Source of the DNA: Oceanibacterium hippocampi
GTDB taxonomy: Bacteria; Pseudomonadota; Alphaproteobacteria; Sneathiellales; Sneathiellaceae
Length of the DNA: 64,000 bases
Direction: 5' to 3'
NCBI RefSeq assembly: GCF_900172325.1
Contig: NZ_FWFR01000001.1
Coordinates: forward strand, 124,001 to 188,000
Part shown: positions 49,386 to 57,575 of the stretch, in pieces
Layout of the letters: each line of letters begins with the position of its first letter
Position numbering within the stretch: position 1 is the stretch's first letter
The notes under the pieces: generated by a model
What the model was told of the DNA's origin: nothing
Databases searched by the model: none
The model's input: only the letters and a program-made list of their open reading frames with translations
Position numbers and translations under genes: made by a program

Positions 49386-49656
49386 GATACTCGAACATGA
49401 GATTGCGCACGAAGATCAACCCGAGGATCAGGATGATCGGTGAGATGTCGATGCCGCCCAGGTTGGGAAGGATGCCCCGGATCGGCCGCAGCACCGGTTC
49501 GGTCACGCGATAGAGGAAATCGCCGATCACGTAGACGATCCGGTTCTGGGTGTTGACCACGTTGAAAGCGACCAGCCAGCTGAGGATCGCGGACCCGATC
49601 AGCATCCAGATATAGATCGTGATAATCGTGTCCACGAGCTGGAGAAAAGCAATCAT
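49378..49656 (-). CDS. yggT: YggT family membrane protein
   Basis: Small inner-membrane protein of 92 aa with two hydrophobic segments, about residues 5-28 and 68-88, around a conserved cytoplasmic loop (DFLYRVTEPVLRPIRGILPNLGG). YggT proteins are linked to osmotic tolerance and cell division in some bacteria. First gene of the yggT-yggU-folD cluster. Confidence 0.93.
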   Translation of the reverse strand: MIAFLQLVDTIITIYIWMLIGSAILSWLVAFNVVNTQNRIVYVIGDFLYRVTEPVLRPIRGILPNLGGIDISPIILILGLIFVRNLMFEYLV

Positions 49657-49751
49657 CGGCCACCCCGTCCTGTCGAATTCGGCCTAGATGTAGTCGTCCA
49701 CCGGCCGAAGGGCAAGCACCGGATCGCCGCGCCGGACGGCCGGAAAGCCGC

Positions 49752-49781
49752 TTGACAGGCAGCGACGCCGATCCCTATATG
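49752..49781 (+). promoter_or_regulatory. tRNA-Ala promoter
   Basis: TTGACA (49752-49757) and TATATG (49776-49781) are spaced by 18 bp, and the tRNA begins 36 bp after the -10 box. The consensus -35 box suits a strongly transcribed stable RNA gene. Confidence 0.7.
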
Positions 49782-49816
49782 ATCGCCGCACGGCCCGCCT
49801 CAACGGGTCGTCCTGT

Positions 49817-49892
49817 GGGGCCGTAGCTCAGTTGGGAGAGCGCGACGTTCGCAATGTCGAGGTCAGGGGTTCGATTCCCCTCGGCTCCACCA
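49817..49892 (+). tRNA. tRNA-Ala (anticodon CGC)
   Basis: A complete 76-nt cloverleaf with encoded 3' CCA. The acceptor stem is GGGGCCG/CGGCTCC with the G3:U70 pair that identifies alanine tRNA. The anticodon stem CGACG/TGTCG holds the loop TTCGCAA, giving anticodon CGC, which reads GCG. The T arm is AGGGG-TTCGATT-CCCCT. Confidence 0.97.
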
Positions 49893-50081
49893 ATTTCCCC
49901 CTTCCCGGATCCTGATGCCGCGCAGACGGATTTCCGTACGCCGGATCCCGTCCGGCCGGATGCCGTGACGTTGCTGCCGGTATTCCGCGTGGCCAGGCCG
50001 GTCAGCGTCATTCCATGCCGAATCCCTGATTTTCTGACGTCAATTTGATGGAACTTGAGCATTTGAAGTAACCTGCCGCCA

Positions 50082-50130
50082 CCCCACGTCTTCTCCTCGC
50101 GCCATTCAGGGAGGAGAAGACACGGTGGGG
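50082..50130 (+). promoter_or_regulatory. Stem-loop sequestering Shine-Dalgarno and GTG start
   Basis: GTCTTCTCCTC (50088-50098) pairs perfectly with GAGGAGAAGAC (50111-50121) across a 12-base loop. After a 3-base bulge (ACG), CCCCAC (50082-50087) pairs with GTGGGG (50125-50130). The 3' arm contains the Shine-Dalgarno GGAGGAG, and GTGGGG contains the start codon of the gene at 50125. A translational switch or a temperature-sensitive hairpin is possible (inference). Confidence 0.7.
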
Positions 50131-50595
50131 CTATCCAGTTTCGATTTCGCCGGCACGGGCGCATACAGGTACCTGCTCGTCCTGCTGGCGGCGGGCGGGA
50201 TCGGTGAAGTCGTCCTCGAACTGCTCTCCTGGTGGGTCGCCCCGACCGTTCTCGGAATGGCCATGCGCCCGGACATCCTGGTCAGCGCGCTCGCCCACGT
50301 CCAGTTCGGGCTGGAGATCCCGGTGAAGCTCGCGGTAAGCATCCACTTGGCGCTCGGACTGCTCGGCTTTCCCCTGCTCTTCGCGCTCGTCAGAGCCGTT
50401 TCTGGCGCCCGCTCGAGCGTGGCGCCCGCGCTCGTCACCGGCGTCGCCCTATGGGCGATCGCCCAGGCAATCCTGGCGCCGCTCGCGGGGCGCCCCTTCA
50501 TGCTCGGCTTCGGTCCCTATACTTGGGCGTCCCTGGTCGTTCACGTGGTCTACATGCTTGTCGTCGCACGCACGGTGGACGTCCTGAGACGATAA
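50125..50595 (+). CDS. Hypothetical four-helix membrane protein
   Basis: I do not recognise the family. The 156-aa protein has four hydrophobic segments (about residues 15-43, 63-90, 98-118 and 130-152) with short loops. The first hydrophobic helix ends with EVVLELLSWWVAP. A GTG start has an excellent GGAGGAG Shine-Dalgarno, but both are buried in a long hairpin, so expression may be conditional. No obvious partner gene; the tRNA-Ala lies 232 bp upstream. Confidence 0.7.
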   Translation: MGLSSFDFAGTGAYRYLLVLLAAGGIGEVVLELLSWWVAPTVLGMAMRPDILVSALAHVQFGLEIPVKLAVSIHLALGLLGFPLLFALVRAVSGARSSVAPALVTGVALWAIAQAILAPLAGRPFMLGFGPYTWASLVVHVVYMLVVARTVDVLRR

Positions 50596-50612
50596 GCCGG
50601 CCCGGGTGTGAC

Positions 50613-50639
50613 GGCCCTCACGGTCCGGTTCGCAGGGCC
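50613..50639 (+). terminator. Possible terminator after the membrane protein gene
   Basis: GGCCCT (50613-50618) and AGGGCC (50634-50639) form a 6-bp stem 17 bp past the stop codon, followed by only three T. Weak by intrinsic-terminator standards. Confidence 0.35.
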
Positions 50640-50652
50640 TTTCGCGTTGGCA

Positions 50653-50882
50653 ATCCGTCCCTATCTATGGGCCTGTGACGGATGGGAACCGGAAGACGGT
50701 CGCGAACGACCGCCGGAACCGGAACGCCCGAGGACAATGGGCCGGTCGGTCACGTCCGAATCACCAAGGATTCACGGGCCGTGGCGACAATGGTCGGCGA
50801 TGTCCGCCAGAACCCCAACCGGGGGAGGCGGATAGCCCGCCACCAGGGTCGCGAATGCGCCGAAGAGAAGGAGACGCGAACG
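50653..50882 (+). ncRNA. Structured leader or small RNA candidate upstream of a 54-aa gene
   Basis: Several hairpins follow one another: ATCCGTC (50653-50659) with GACGGAT (50677-50683); CGGTCG-CGAA-CGACCG at 50697-50712; a CCCC/GGGG hairpin around 50813-50825; and GGCGG/CCGCC around 50828-50841. No protein-coding signal is convincing, although one frame is open through to the 54-aa gene. I do not recognise a known RNA family. Confidence 0.35.
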
Positions 50883-51047
50883 ATGTCGATCAGTAATGAC
50901 CTCCGCACCCTGCTCCTTGCCATCGCGCTGGCGGCCGTCGCCGCCTTCACGATCTTCGATGAAAGCGCCGATTACAGGCTGCCCAAGGGCGAAGCCGTCA
51001 GCCTCGACAGGCCCGCGGCCGCCGTCGCGCCGTCACCGAACGCCTGA
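50883..51047 (+). CDS. Small single-pass membrane protein (54 aa), unknown
   Basis: Starts MSISNDLRTLLLAIALAAVAAFTIF, a single membrane helix or signal anchor, followed by a polar tail ending APSPNA. AAGGAGA lies 7 bases upstream of the ATG, a strong ribosome site. The frame is open further upstream to 50682, but that extension is Arg-rich and looks like non-coding DNA. Function unknown; the tail would be periplasmic. Confidence 0.65.
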   Translation: MSISNDLRTLLLAIALAAVAAFTIFDESADYRLPKGEAVSLDRPAAAVAPSPNA

Positions 51048-51178
51048 TCGTCGGTCGCGGACCCACCGATATCGATTGTTGCCCCCGCGGCACCGCTCCG
51101 TCGCCGCCGATCCGCTTGCCAAGAGCCGTGCCGATGGCCGATGGTCAGGATCGGAGCGACACTGACGCGGGGCGCGGA

Positions 51179-51532
51179 ATGCGCGACATTGGCGAGATCA
51201 CGGGCTATCACGCCCATATCTATTACGAAGCGGAGACGCGGGCGGGCGCTGCCGCCCTGCGGCGCGCCATCATCGAAGCCTTCCCGGTCGCGCTCGGTCG
51301 CTGGCGCGAAAGCCCGGTCGGGCCGCATGCGCGCGCGATGTACCAGGTTGCCTTCACGCCGGACCTGTTTCACCGCTTCGTCCCATGGCTGATGCTGAAC
51401 CGGGGCCCGCTGGCGATCCTGGTGCATCCGGAAACCGGCGACGATGTGGCCGATCACAGCAACAATGCCCTCTGGCTCGGCGAGAAGCTGCCTGTCGACC
51501 TGAATTTCCTGCGGCGCGTCGCCAACGGCTGA
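51179..51532 (+). CDS. DOPA 4,5-dioxygenase family protein
   Basis: Small protein of 117 aa of the DOPA-dioxygenase fold. Histidines that could bind metal are in GYHAHIYYE, PVGPHARAMYQVAF, FHRFVPWLM and LVHPETGDD, and the DHSNNALWLGEKLP ending is the family signature. Bacterial members open catechol rings or are uncharacterised. The start is ambiguous: ATG 51179 fits the domain best, ATG 51134 is in frame. Confidence 0.9.
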   Translation: MRDIGEITGYHAHIYYEAETRAGAAALRRAIIEAFPVALGRWRESPVGPHARAMYQVAFTPDLFHRFVPWLMLNRGPLAILVHPETGDDVADHSNNALWLGEKLPVDLNFLRRVANG

Positions 51533-51668
51533 GCATCGCCCGGTCGATGACTTGCCCGTCTGGCCGTGAAATCCTCGCCGGAAACGCGAACGGGCCGGTA
51601 TGGCATGTCGCCACCCGACCCGTCTTCATCTGTTGCCGGCCGCCATCCGACGGCCCTCGCCGGCCCGT

Positions 51669-51995
51669 TCAGGCCGCGGCGCTGTCCCGGTTCTGGTAAG
51701 CCAGATTGCAGTGATGCACGCAATAGGGCTTTCCTGCCGCCGCCTCCTTGTTGCAGAAGCGGAAGTCCGGTTCACCGGGATGGCCGATCGGCCACTGACA
51801 GGGCCGCTTTGCCGACGGCTCCGCCCGAACCGACGCAGGCTTGGCCTCACCCTTGGCTGACAGGTTCAGCCGGTTGGCCTTTCCGATCACCGCGTTACGG
51901 GTCACGCCGCCCAGCGCTTCGGCGATATCCGCCGCTGTCTTGCCGTTTCCCCAAAGCTCTTTCAGCAGTTCGACGCGTTCCTCGGTCCAAGTCAT
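51669..51995 (-). CDS. gcrA: GcrA cell-cycle regulator (short form)
   Basis: Sigma-70-associated regulator that in Caulobacter activates promoters carrying methylated GANTC sites. The N-terminal HTH (MTWTEERVELLKELW, then GVTRNAVIGKANRLNL) and the C-terminal Cys/His motif (CQWPIGHPGEPDFRFC, then YCVHHCNLAYQ) are both intact. The protein is 108 aa, clearly shorter than the roughly 170 aa of Caulobacter GcrA, because the linker is only about 20 residues (AKGEAKPASVRAEPSAK). ATG 51995 begins MTWTEE; ATG 52007 is in frame. Confidence 0.9.
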   Translation of the reverse strand: MTWTEERVELLKELWGNGKTAADIAEALGGVTRNAVIGKANRLNLSAKGEAKPASVRAEPSAKRPCQWPIGHPGEPDFRFCNKEAAAGKPYCVHHCNLAYQNRDSAAA

Positions 51996-52182
51996 TCCCG
52001 TGCCCAAATCCCAGCTTGCAGTTCAATATCCAGTACGGCGGCGCCCATACCGCGCAAGATATACGCCGCACACCACGTTTTCACAGTTCGTCCCCGAAGC
52101 TTTGTATACTCCGCCAAACGGCGTAAAAGCTCAACCTGAAATCAAGCCCGCGACACCTTTGGAGAGGCCCCCGGGCCAGTGG

Positions 52183-53436
52183 TCACTCGCCGCGCCAGGC
52201 GATCCGCCAGACCGTCCCACCGGTGTCGTCAGCCACCAGAAGCGCACCGTCCGCGGCCACGGCGAGCCCCGCCGGGCGCCCCCAGACGCGCGCCCGGTCG
52301 CCGTCGCCGAGTCGGAATCCCAACGCGAAATCAACGTAATGTCCGAGCGGGCGGCCGTCCCGGAACGGCACCCTGACGATCTTGTAGCCGGTCGGTCGGG
52401 CGGCATTCCACGACCCGCGCAGCGCCACGAAGGCATCGCCGCGATAGTCGGGTGGAAACAGGCTGCCATCGTAGAACGCGAGGCCGATCGGCGCCGAATG
52501 GGCCTGGAAAAGAACGTCAGGGCGAACCGTCGCCGCGACCTTCTCCGGCGCACGATCGCCGTAGTCCGGATCGGGAATGCCGCCGGCATAGGCATAGGGC
52601 CAGCCGAAGAACTCGTCCTGCCGGATACGCGTCAGGAAGTCGGGCACGAGATCGTCGCCATAGCCGTCACGTTCGTTCACGACGACATAGACGTCGCCGG
52701 TGTCGGGGTGGCGGGCGATCCCGACCGGATTGCGCAAACCGTCGGCGAATGTCCGCTGACCGTCGCCGCCCGCATCGAAATGCTGGACGCTGGCGCGAAC
52801 CGGGTCCTCCTCGCCGACATTGCCGCGACTGCCGACGGTGACGAGAAAGCCACCGCCGTCCGCGTCGAACAGGAGATTCCGCGTCCAGTGGCCGCGTCCA
52901 TCGCCGAGCGCGCCGTCGCCGGTCACCGGCTCAGGCGAGCCTGACACCGCGTCGTCGCCCGGCGCATAGCGCATCCGCACGATCCGCCGCGGCTCGCCGA
53001 CATAGAGCCAGCCGTCGCGCCACGCCATGCCATGCGGGCGATCCAGCCCGTCCGCGATGATCCGGCGAACCTCGGCCTTGCCGTCACCATCGCCGTCACG
53101 AAGCAGCGTGATCCGCGACGCCTTCGGTTCCGAGACGAGCACGTCGCCGTTGTCGAGAACCAGGAACCAGCGCGGATGCTCCAGCCGATCGGCGAAGATC
53201 GACGCCGTGAAGCCTGCCGGAACCGTGAGCCCGGCGAAAGTCGGGCGGGCGACCCGCGCCGGCGAATTGGCGACGCTCTCGCTCGCGAACGGCGCCGGCA
53301 GTTGCTCGGGCAGGATCAGATGCCGGACGCCAACCGCCTCGACCTGGTCGTCTGCCGCCACCGCGAGGCCCGGCACGGTCCAGGAAACCGTTGCCAGCGC
53401 CAGCAGCGCGAAGATCCCCGGCCATCGTCTGTCCAT
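52183..53436 (-). CDS. PQQ-dependent sugar dehydrogenase-like, secreted
   Basis: Periplasmic beta-propeller protein of 417 aa related to soluble glucose/aldose sugar dehydrogenases (YliI/Asd type). A signal peptide (IFALLALATVSWTVPGLAVAA) is followed by repeated blades such as FLVLDNGDVLVSEP, GLDRPHGMAWRDGWLYVGEP and GLRNPVGIARHPDTGDVYVV. GGAGAGG lies upstream of ATG 53436. PQQ binding is a family property and was not verified residue by residue; no pqq synthesis genes lie nearby. Confidence 0.88.
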   Translation of the reverse strand: MDRRWPGIFALLALATVSWTVPGLAVAADDQVEAVGVRHLILPEQLPAPFASESVANSPARVARPTFAGLTVPAGFTASIFADRLEHPRWFLVLDNGDVLVSEPKASRITLLRDGDGDGKAEVRRIIADGLDRPHGMAWRDGWLYVGEPRRIVRMRYAPGDDAVSGSPEPVTGDGALGDGRGHWTRNLLFDADGGGFLVTVGSRGNVGEEDPVRASVQHFDAGGDGQRTFADGLRNPVGIARHPDTGDVYVVVNERDGYGDDLVPDFLTRIRQDEFFGWPYAYAGGIPDPDYGDRAPEKVAATVRPDVLFQAHSAPIGLAFYDGSLFPPDYRGDAFVALRGSWNAARPTGYKIVRVPFRDGRPLGHYVDFALGFRLGDGDRARVWGRPAGLAVAADGALLVADDTGGTVWRIAWRGE

Positions 53437-53649
53437 CGCTGCCTCTCCTTCCGCTTTCTGCCATGCCTGGTCCCTGCCCGGATCGGCAACAGGCATGAGC
53501 AATAGATGGAGGCCGGCGGCGCCCTGTAAACCGCTCGCGCTGAATTCACGGCAACACCGGGCAGCGTCCTTGCCCTCGGGAGCGCGGTCGTTAGACTGTC
53601 GCCGCCGCGCCGAACGGCGGCGGCGCACTCCAGCAACGGGCGGACCCTG

Positions 53650-54639
53650 ATGAAAGCGGTACAATTCTCGAAGATCGGCGCACCGGAAGAGGTCTGCGAC
53701 ATTGTCGAGCTCGATGAGCCCCCCGCACCGGGCAAGGGCGAGGTTCTGCTCGAGGTTCTCTACAGCCCGATCAATCCGGCCGATCTTCTCCTGCTGTCAG
53801 GTCGTTACGGTTCGTCGTTGCCGAAACTGCCGCTGATCGCGGGTGGCGAAGGGCTCTGCCGGGTCGCCGCGCTCGGCCCCGGCGTCGACAGCTTCGCCGT
53901 CGGCGACCTGACGCTGTTTCCCGGTCGCGGTGCCTGGCGCGAGCGGATCGTCGCGCCCGCCGCCGCCCTGGTCCATCTCCCGGGAGACGGCGACCCGGCA
54001 CAGCTCGCGATGCTGCGGGTCAATCCGGCAACGGCCTATCTGATGCTCAAGCAGTTCGTCGAGCTGACGCCGGGCGACTGGGTCATCCAGAACGCCGCCA
54101 ATTCCGGGGTCGGCCACGCGACGATCACGCTCGCCCGCGAAATGGGCGTGCGTACGCTCAACGTGGTCCGCCGCGACGACGTCGAGGCGGAGCTTGGCGC
54201 CCTTGGCGCCGACGCCGTCCTGGTCGACGGCCCCGATCTCGCCGAACGCGTTGCCGCGATCGTCGGCGACGGCAAGGTGAAGCTCGCCCTGGACGCGGTC
54301 GGCGGGGAAGCGACCGAACGCCTGGCAAGCGCGCTTTCCGACGGCGGCACGGTGGTCAATTACGGGCTGCTCTCGGGCGAGAATTGCCAGCTTTCGAGCC
54401 GGAACGTGGTGTTCCGGAATATCGCGCTGCGCGGCTTCTGGCTCGCCCCCTGGTTCGGCACCGCCTCGGCCGACGAGATCAGCACGCTTTATATCGAACT
54501 GGCCCGTTACGTCGCCGCCGGCACGATCCATGTGCCGGTCGAGAAGATCTATCCGTTCGAGGAACTCGGCGACGCGCTTCGCCATGCCGGTCGGCCGGGA
54601 CGGGGCGGCAAGATCCTGCTCCGTTTCGCTGCCGCCTGA
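53650..54639 (+). CDS. MECR-like enoyl reductase / quinone oxidoreductase (zinc-free MDR)
   Basis: Medium-chain reductase of 329 aa. The segments [25 protein letters not shown] and [18 protein letters not shown] correspond to the mitochondrial trans-2-enoyl-thioester reductase group (NPPTAY... and QNxANSxVG). It probably reduces enoyl-thioesters or related enones with NADPH. It is followed after 26 bp by an SDR on the same strand, suggesting a shared pathway. Confidence 0.9.
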   Translation: MKAVQFSKIGAPEEVCDIVELDEPPAPGKGEVLLEVLYSPINPADLLLLSGRYGSSLPKLPLIAGGEGLCRVAALGPGVDSFAVGDLTLFPGRGAWRERIVAPAAALVHLPGDGDPAQLAMLRVNPATAYLMLKQFVELTPGDWVIQNAANSGVGHATITLAREMGVRTLNVVRRDDVEAELGALGADAVLVDGPDLAERVAAIVGDGKVKLALDAVGGEATERLASALSDGGTVVNYGLLSGENCQLSSRNVVFRNIALRGFWLAPWFGTASADEISTLYIELARYVAAGTIHVPVEKIYPFEELGDALRHAGRPGRGGKILLRFAAA

Positions 54640-54665
54640 AAACAGTAACAGGGAGAACGATCGAC

Positions 54666-55427
54666 ATGGGACGGGTCGCAGGAAAGATTGCGCTGGTCAC
54701 CGGCGCCGCCGGGGGGCTTGGCGCGGCAATATCACGAATGCTGGCGGCCGAAGGCGCCAAGGTCGTGCTGACCGACATCGATCGCGCCGGGGCAGAGCGT
54801 GTCGCCGCCGGGATCGGCCCCGACAATTGCCTGGCTCTTGGTCACGACGTGACGAGCGAGGACGACTGGAAGGCCGTACTCGAGGCAACGAAAGAGCATT
54901 TCGGCGGCTTGAGCATTCTCGTCAACAACGCCGGGATCGGCGGCGGCGGCGATATCGAGGCGGTCGAGTTCGAAACCTGGAAGCGGGTTCACGCCATCGA
55001 TCTCGACAGCGTCTTCTGGGGCTGCAAGCTCTCGCTCGCCTACATGCGCGACAACGCCCCCGGATCGATCGTCAACATCTCATCGATCGCCGGCATCATC
55101 GCCGGCCACAACATGGCGTCCTACAATTCCGCCAAGGCCGCCGTCCGTCACCTGAGCAAGTCGGTGGCCCTGCACTGCGCCCGGCAACGCTACGAGATCC
55201 GCTGCAACTCGGTCCATCCGACCTTCATCAAGACGCCGATTCTCAACCGTTACGTCGAGAAATTTGGCCGCGACGAGGCCTATGGAAAACTTGCCCGCCA
55301 GGTGCCCATGGGACGGATCGGCGACCCTGACGACGTGGCCTACGCGGTGCTCTACCTGGCCTCCGACGAGTCGAAATTCGTCACCGGCGCCGAGCTCGTC
55401 ATCGATGGCGGCATCAGTGCAATGTGA
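54666..55427 (+). CDS. Short-chain dehydrogenase/reductase
   Basis: Classical SDR of 253 aa. The cofactor motif is [13 protein letters not shown], with DIDRA after the second strand favouring NAD; NNAG is in [10 protein letters not shown], the catalytic serine in NISSIAG and YxxxK in YNSAKAA. The typical ending [14 protein letters not shown] is present. GGGAGA lies upstream. Resembles cyclohexanol-type or 3-oxoacyl reductases; the substrate is unknown. Confidence 0.93.
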   Translation: MGRVAGKIALVTGAAGGLGAAISRMLAAEGAKVVLTDIDRAGAERVAAGIGPDNCLALGHDVTSEDDWKAVLEATKEHFGGLSILVNNAGIGGGGDIEAVEFETWKRVHAIDLDSVFWGCKLSLAYMRDNAPGSIVNISSIAGIIAGHNMASYNSAKAAVRHLSKSVALHCARQRYEIRCNSVHPTFIKTPILNRYVEKFGRDEAYGKLARQVPMGRIGDPDDVAYAVLYLASDESKFVTGAELVIDGGISAM

Positions 55428-55472
55428 GCCGACGCTTGCCGGAATGCGGACGGCTTCTTATCCTCGGCGCCC

Positions 55473-56234
55473 ATGATTCCAGCAAAGTCGTCGCCGAAGA
55501 TCCTGCTGATCGTGCACCAGCGCTACTCCGACCCGGGTCGCGTCGGTCTCAGGCTGCGCACCCATGGCATGGACCTTGAGATCCGCCGGCCGGCCTGCGG
55601 CGATTCCCTTCCCGACAGCATGGACGACTACGCGGGCGCCGTGGTCTTCGGCGGCCCGATGAGCGCCAACGACGACCATGAAGCCTTCATCCGCGACGAA
55701 CTTGCCTGGATCCCCCGGGCGGTCGAGAGCGGCAAGCCGTTTCTCGGCATCTGCCTCGGGGCCCAGCTCCTGGCGCGCACGCTCGGCGCAACGGTCACGC
55801 CGCATGCCGACGAGATGGCCGAGATCGGCTATTTCCCGATTTGCCCGACCGCAGCCGGCCGGGATCTGTTCGAACCCGGCTTCCACGTCTTCCAGTGGCA
55901 TGTCGAGGGTTTCGGCGTCCCCGATTCCGCGGAGCTTCTGGCGACCGGCGACATCTTTCGCAACCAGGCCTTCCGCTATGGCCGGAACGCCTACGGCCTG
56001 CAGTTCCATCCTGAAGTGACCGAGGCGATGAACCGGCGCTGGACCATCAAGGGCGCCGCCCGGCTCAGCAACAGGGGCGCGCAGAGCGCCGAGGAACAAC
56101 TCGCCGGCCGGGCCCGCCACGACAATCGCATGTCGCGATGGCTCGACCGCTTCATCGTGCACTGGCTCGATCAGGAGCAGGCCCCGGTAAAGGTGGCCTC
56201 CGCGGAACAGCCGGCCCTGGTCGCGGGCGACTGA
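55473..56234 (+). CDS. Class I glutamine amidotransferase
   Basis: Stand-alone GATase domain protein of 253 aa. The nucleophile elbow GICLGAQLLA carries the cysteine, and YGLQFHPEVTEA carries the catalytic His and Glu. The oxyanion-side segment VVFGGPMSANDD is also typical. Such proteins act on gamma-glutamyl compounds or as GMP synthase-like amidotransferases of unknown acceptor. Third in a row of plus-strand genes after the SDR (45 bp gap). Confidence 0.9.
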   Translation: MIPAKSSPKILLIVHQRYSDPGRVGLRLRTHGMDLEIRRPACGDSLPDSMDDYAGAVVFGGPMSANDDHEAFIRDELAWIPRAVESGKPFLGICLGAQLLARTLGATVTPHADEMAEIGYFPICPTAAGRDLFEPGFHVFQWHVEGFGVPDSAELLATGDIFRNQAFRYGRNAYGLQFHPEVTEAMNRRWTIKGAARLSNRGAQSAEEQLAGRARHDNRMSRWLDRFIVHWLDQEQAPVKVASAEQPALVAGD

Positions 56235-56240
56235 GCGCCC

Positions 56241-57428
56241 CTAGACCGCGCCGGCAGCGCGCAGCGCGCCGATTTCGTCCGCCGAGTAACCCAGTTCACC
56301 GAGAATCTCGTCGGTATGCTGTCCGAGCGTCGGGGCGGCGCGCTGGACGGCGCCCGGCGTTTCCGAAAGCCGGATCGGAACCGGCGCGACCGGAACCGGC
56401 TTCTCGATCCCCGGATAACGGCAGGTTTCGAACATGCCGACCGCGTTCACATGGGGATCGTCGATGAGCTGCTGCGTCGTGTAGACCGGGCCGGCGGGAA
56501 TGCGAGCGGCGTCGAGCTCGGCCAGGGCCTCGGCGGTCGTCCGGGTCGCGCACCATTCGGCGGTGCGCGCGCTCAGGATGTCGCCATTGTCGCCGCGCGC
56601 CTGGTCGTCCTTGAAGCGCGGGTCGTCGAGCCAACGCTCCGCATCGCCCATGAGACGCGCCCAGCGCTTGAAGAGCTGATTGCCCACGCATTGCACGAGG
56701 ATCGCCCCGTCGCGCGTCGGGAAGGCGTCGGTCGGGCCGGCATTCTGGCCGCGGTTGCCGGAACCGACCCGGTTCACGCCGGTCAGGGCCTGCTCGATCA
56801 GGTAGGCGCTGTTGAAATTGACCGCGGTGCCGAGGAGCGACGCCTCGACCTGCTGGCCGCGGCCGCTCTTCTGGCGCTCCATCAGGGCGGCCAGCGTCGC
56901 GAAGGCAGAGAGGCTTGCCGTACCGTAATCGACCCAGGGCGTCATGGTCTTGCGGGGCTCGCCCGGGGTTCCGGCAAGATGCATCGCGCCGGACATCGCC
57001 TGGCCGATGCCGTCGAAGCCGACGCGTTCGCTGTAGGGACCGCTGTGCCCGAAGGCCGAGGCGGTGGTCAGGATGATATCCGCCTTGATCGCCCGAAGGC
57101 TCTCGTAGTCCAGCCCCATCGCCTTCAGCGTCGCCTGCGGCAGGTTGGCGACCACGACGTCGGCGGTGGCGACGAGGCGCCGCACCACGTCCTTGCCTTC
57201 CGGTTTCATCGGGTCGAGGGTCAGGCCGCGCTTGTTGCGGCCGATCTGCAGATACATCGCGCCGACGCCGTCGTCAGCCACCGGCAGAAGATAGCGGTCC
57301 TCGCTGCCGTCGAGCTTCTCGACGCGGATCACCTCGGCGCCGAAATCGCCGAGCAGGGTCGCGCAGTAAGGGCCGGCGATATAGCGGCCGAAATCCAGCA
57401 CGCGAATGCCGTCGAGAATACCGGGCAC
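56241..57428 (-). CDS. CaiB/BaiF family (type III) CoA transferase
   Basis: Enzyme of 395 aa that moves CoA between carboxylic acids. The N-terminal IRVLDFGRYIAGPYCATLLGDFGAEVIRVE, the segment NKRGLTLDPMKPEGK and the aspartate in TPWVDYGTASLS, expected to form the acyl-enzyme, match the family. GTG 57428 is chosen, with GGAGGGA upstream; TTG 57431 is adjacent. Substrate pair unknown. Confidence 0.93.
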   Translation of the reverse strand: MPGILDGIRVLDFGRYIAGPYCATLLGDFGAEVIRVEKLDGSEDRYLLPVADDGVGAMYLQIGRNKRGLTLDPMKPEGKDVVRRLVATADVVVANLPQATLKAMGLDYESLRAIKADIILTTASAFGHSGPYSERVGFDGIGQAMSGAMHLAGTPGEPRKTMTPWVDYGTASLSAFATLAALMERQKSGRGQQVEASLLGTAVNFNSAYLIEQALTGVNRVGSGNRGQNAGPTDAFPTRDGAILVQCVGNQLFKRWARLMGDAERWLDDPRFKDDQARGDNGDILSARTAEWCATRTTAEALAELDAARIPAGPVYTTQQLIDDPHVNAVGMFETCRYPGIEKPVPVAPVPIRLSETPGAVQRAAPTLGQHTDEILGELGYSADEIGALRAAGAV

Positions 57429-57575
57429 CAAATCCCTCCCACTTGTCTACCAGACGAGCATCCAGGCCGCGCGTCGGCGGGACAGGCTACTCCCTTGCGA
57501 ATTTCCTGAAGACTAGAGCAGTGGAATGCCCAGTACCAGCGTGACCCCGTCACATCGGGTCACCAGCGCCGCAAG

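Noticed and set aside
50596-50882. Possible 4.5S, 6S or RNase P RNA
   Set aside because: None of the conserved cores I looked for (such as the SRP tetraloop region or the RNase P invariant segments) is present, so I left it as an unassigned structured candidate.
50682-51047. 121-codon version of the 54-aa membrane protein
   Set aside because: The first 67 codons are Arg/Gly-rich, coincide with several hairpins, and the strong AAGGAGA ribosome site serves the internal ATG at 50883.
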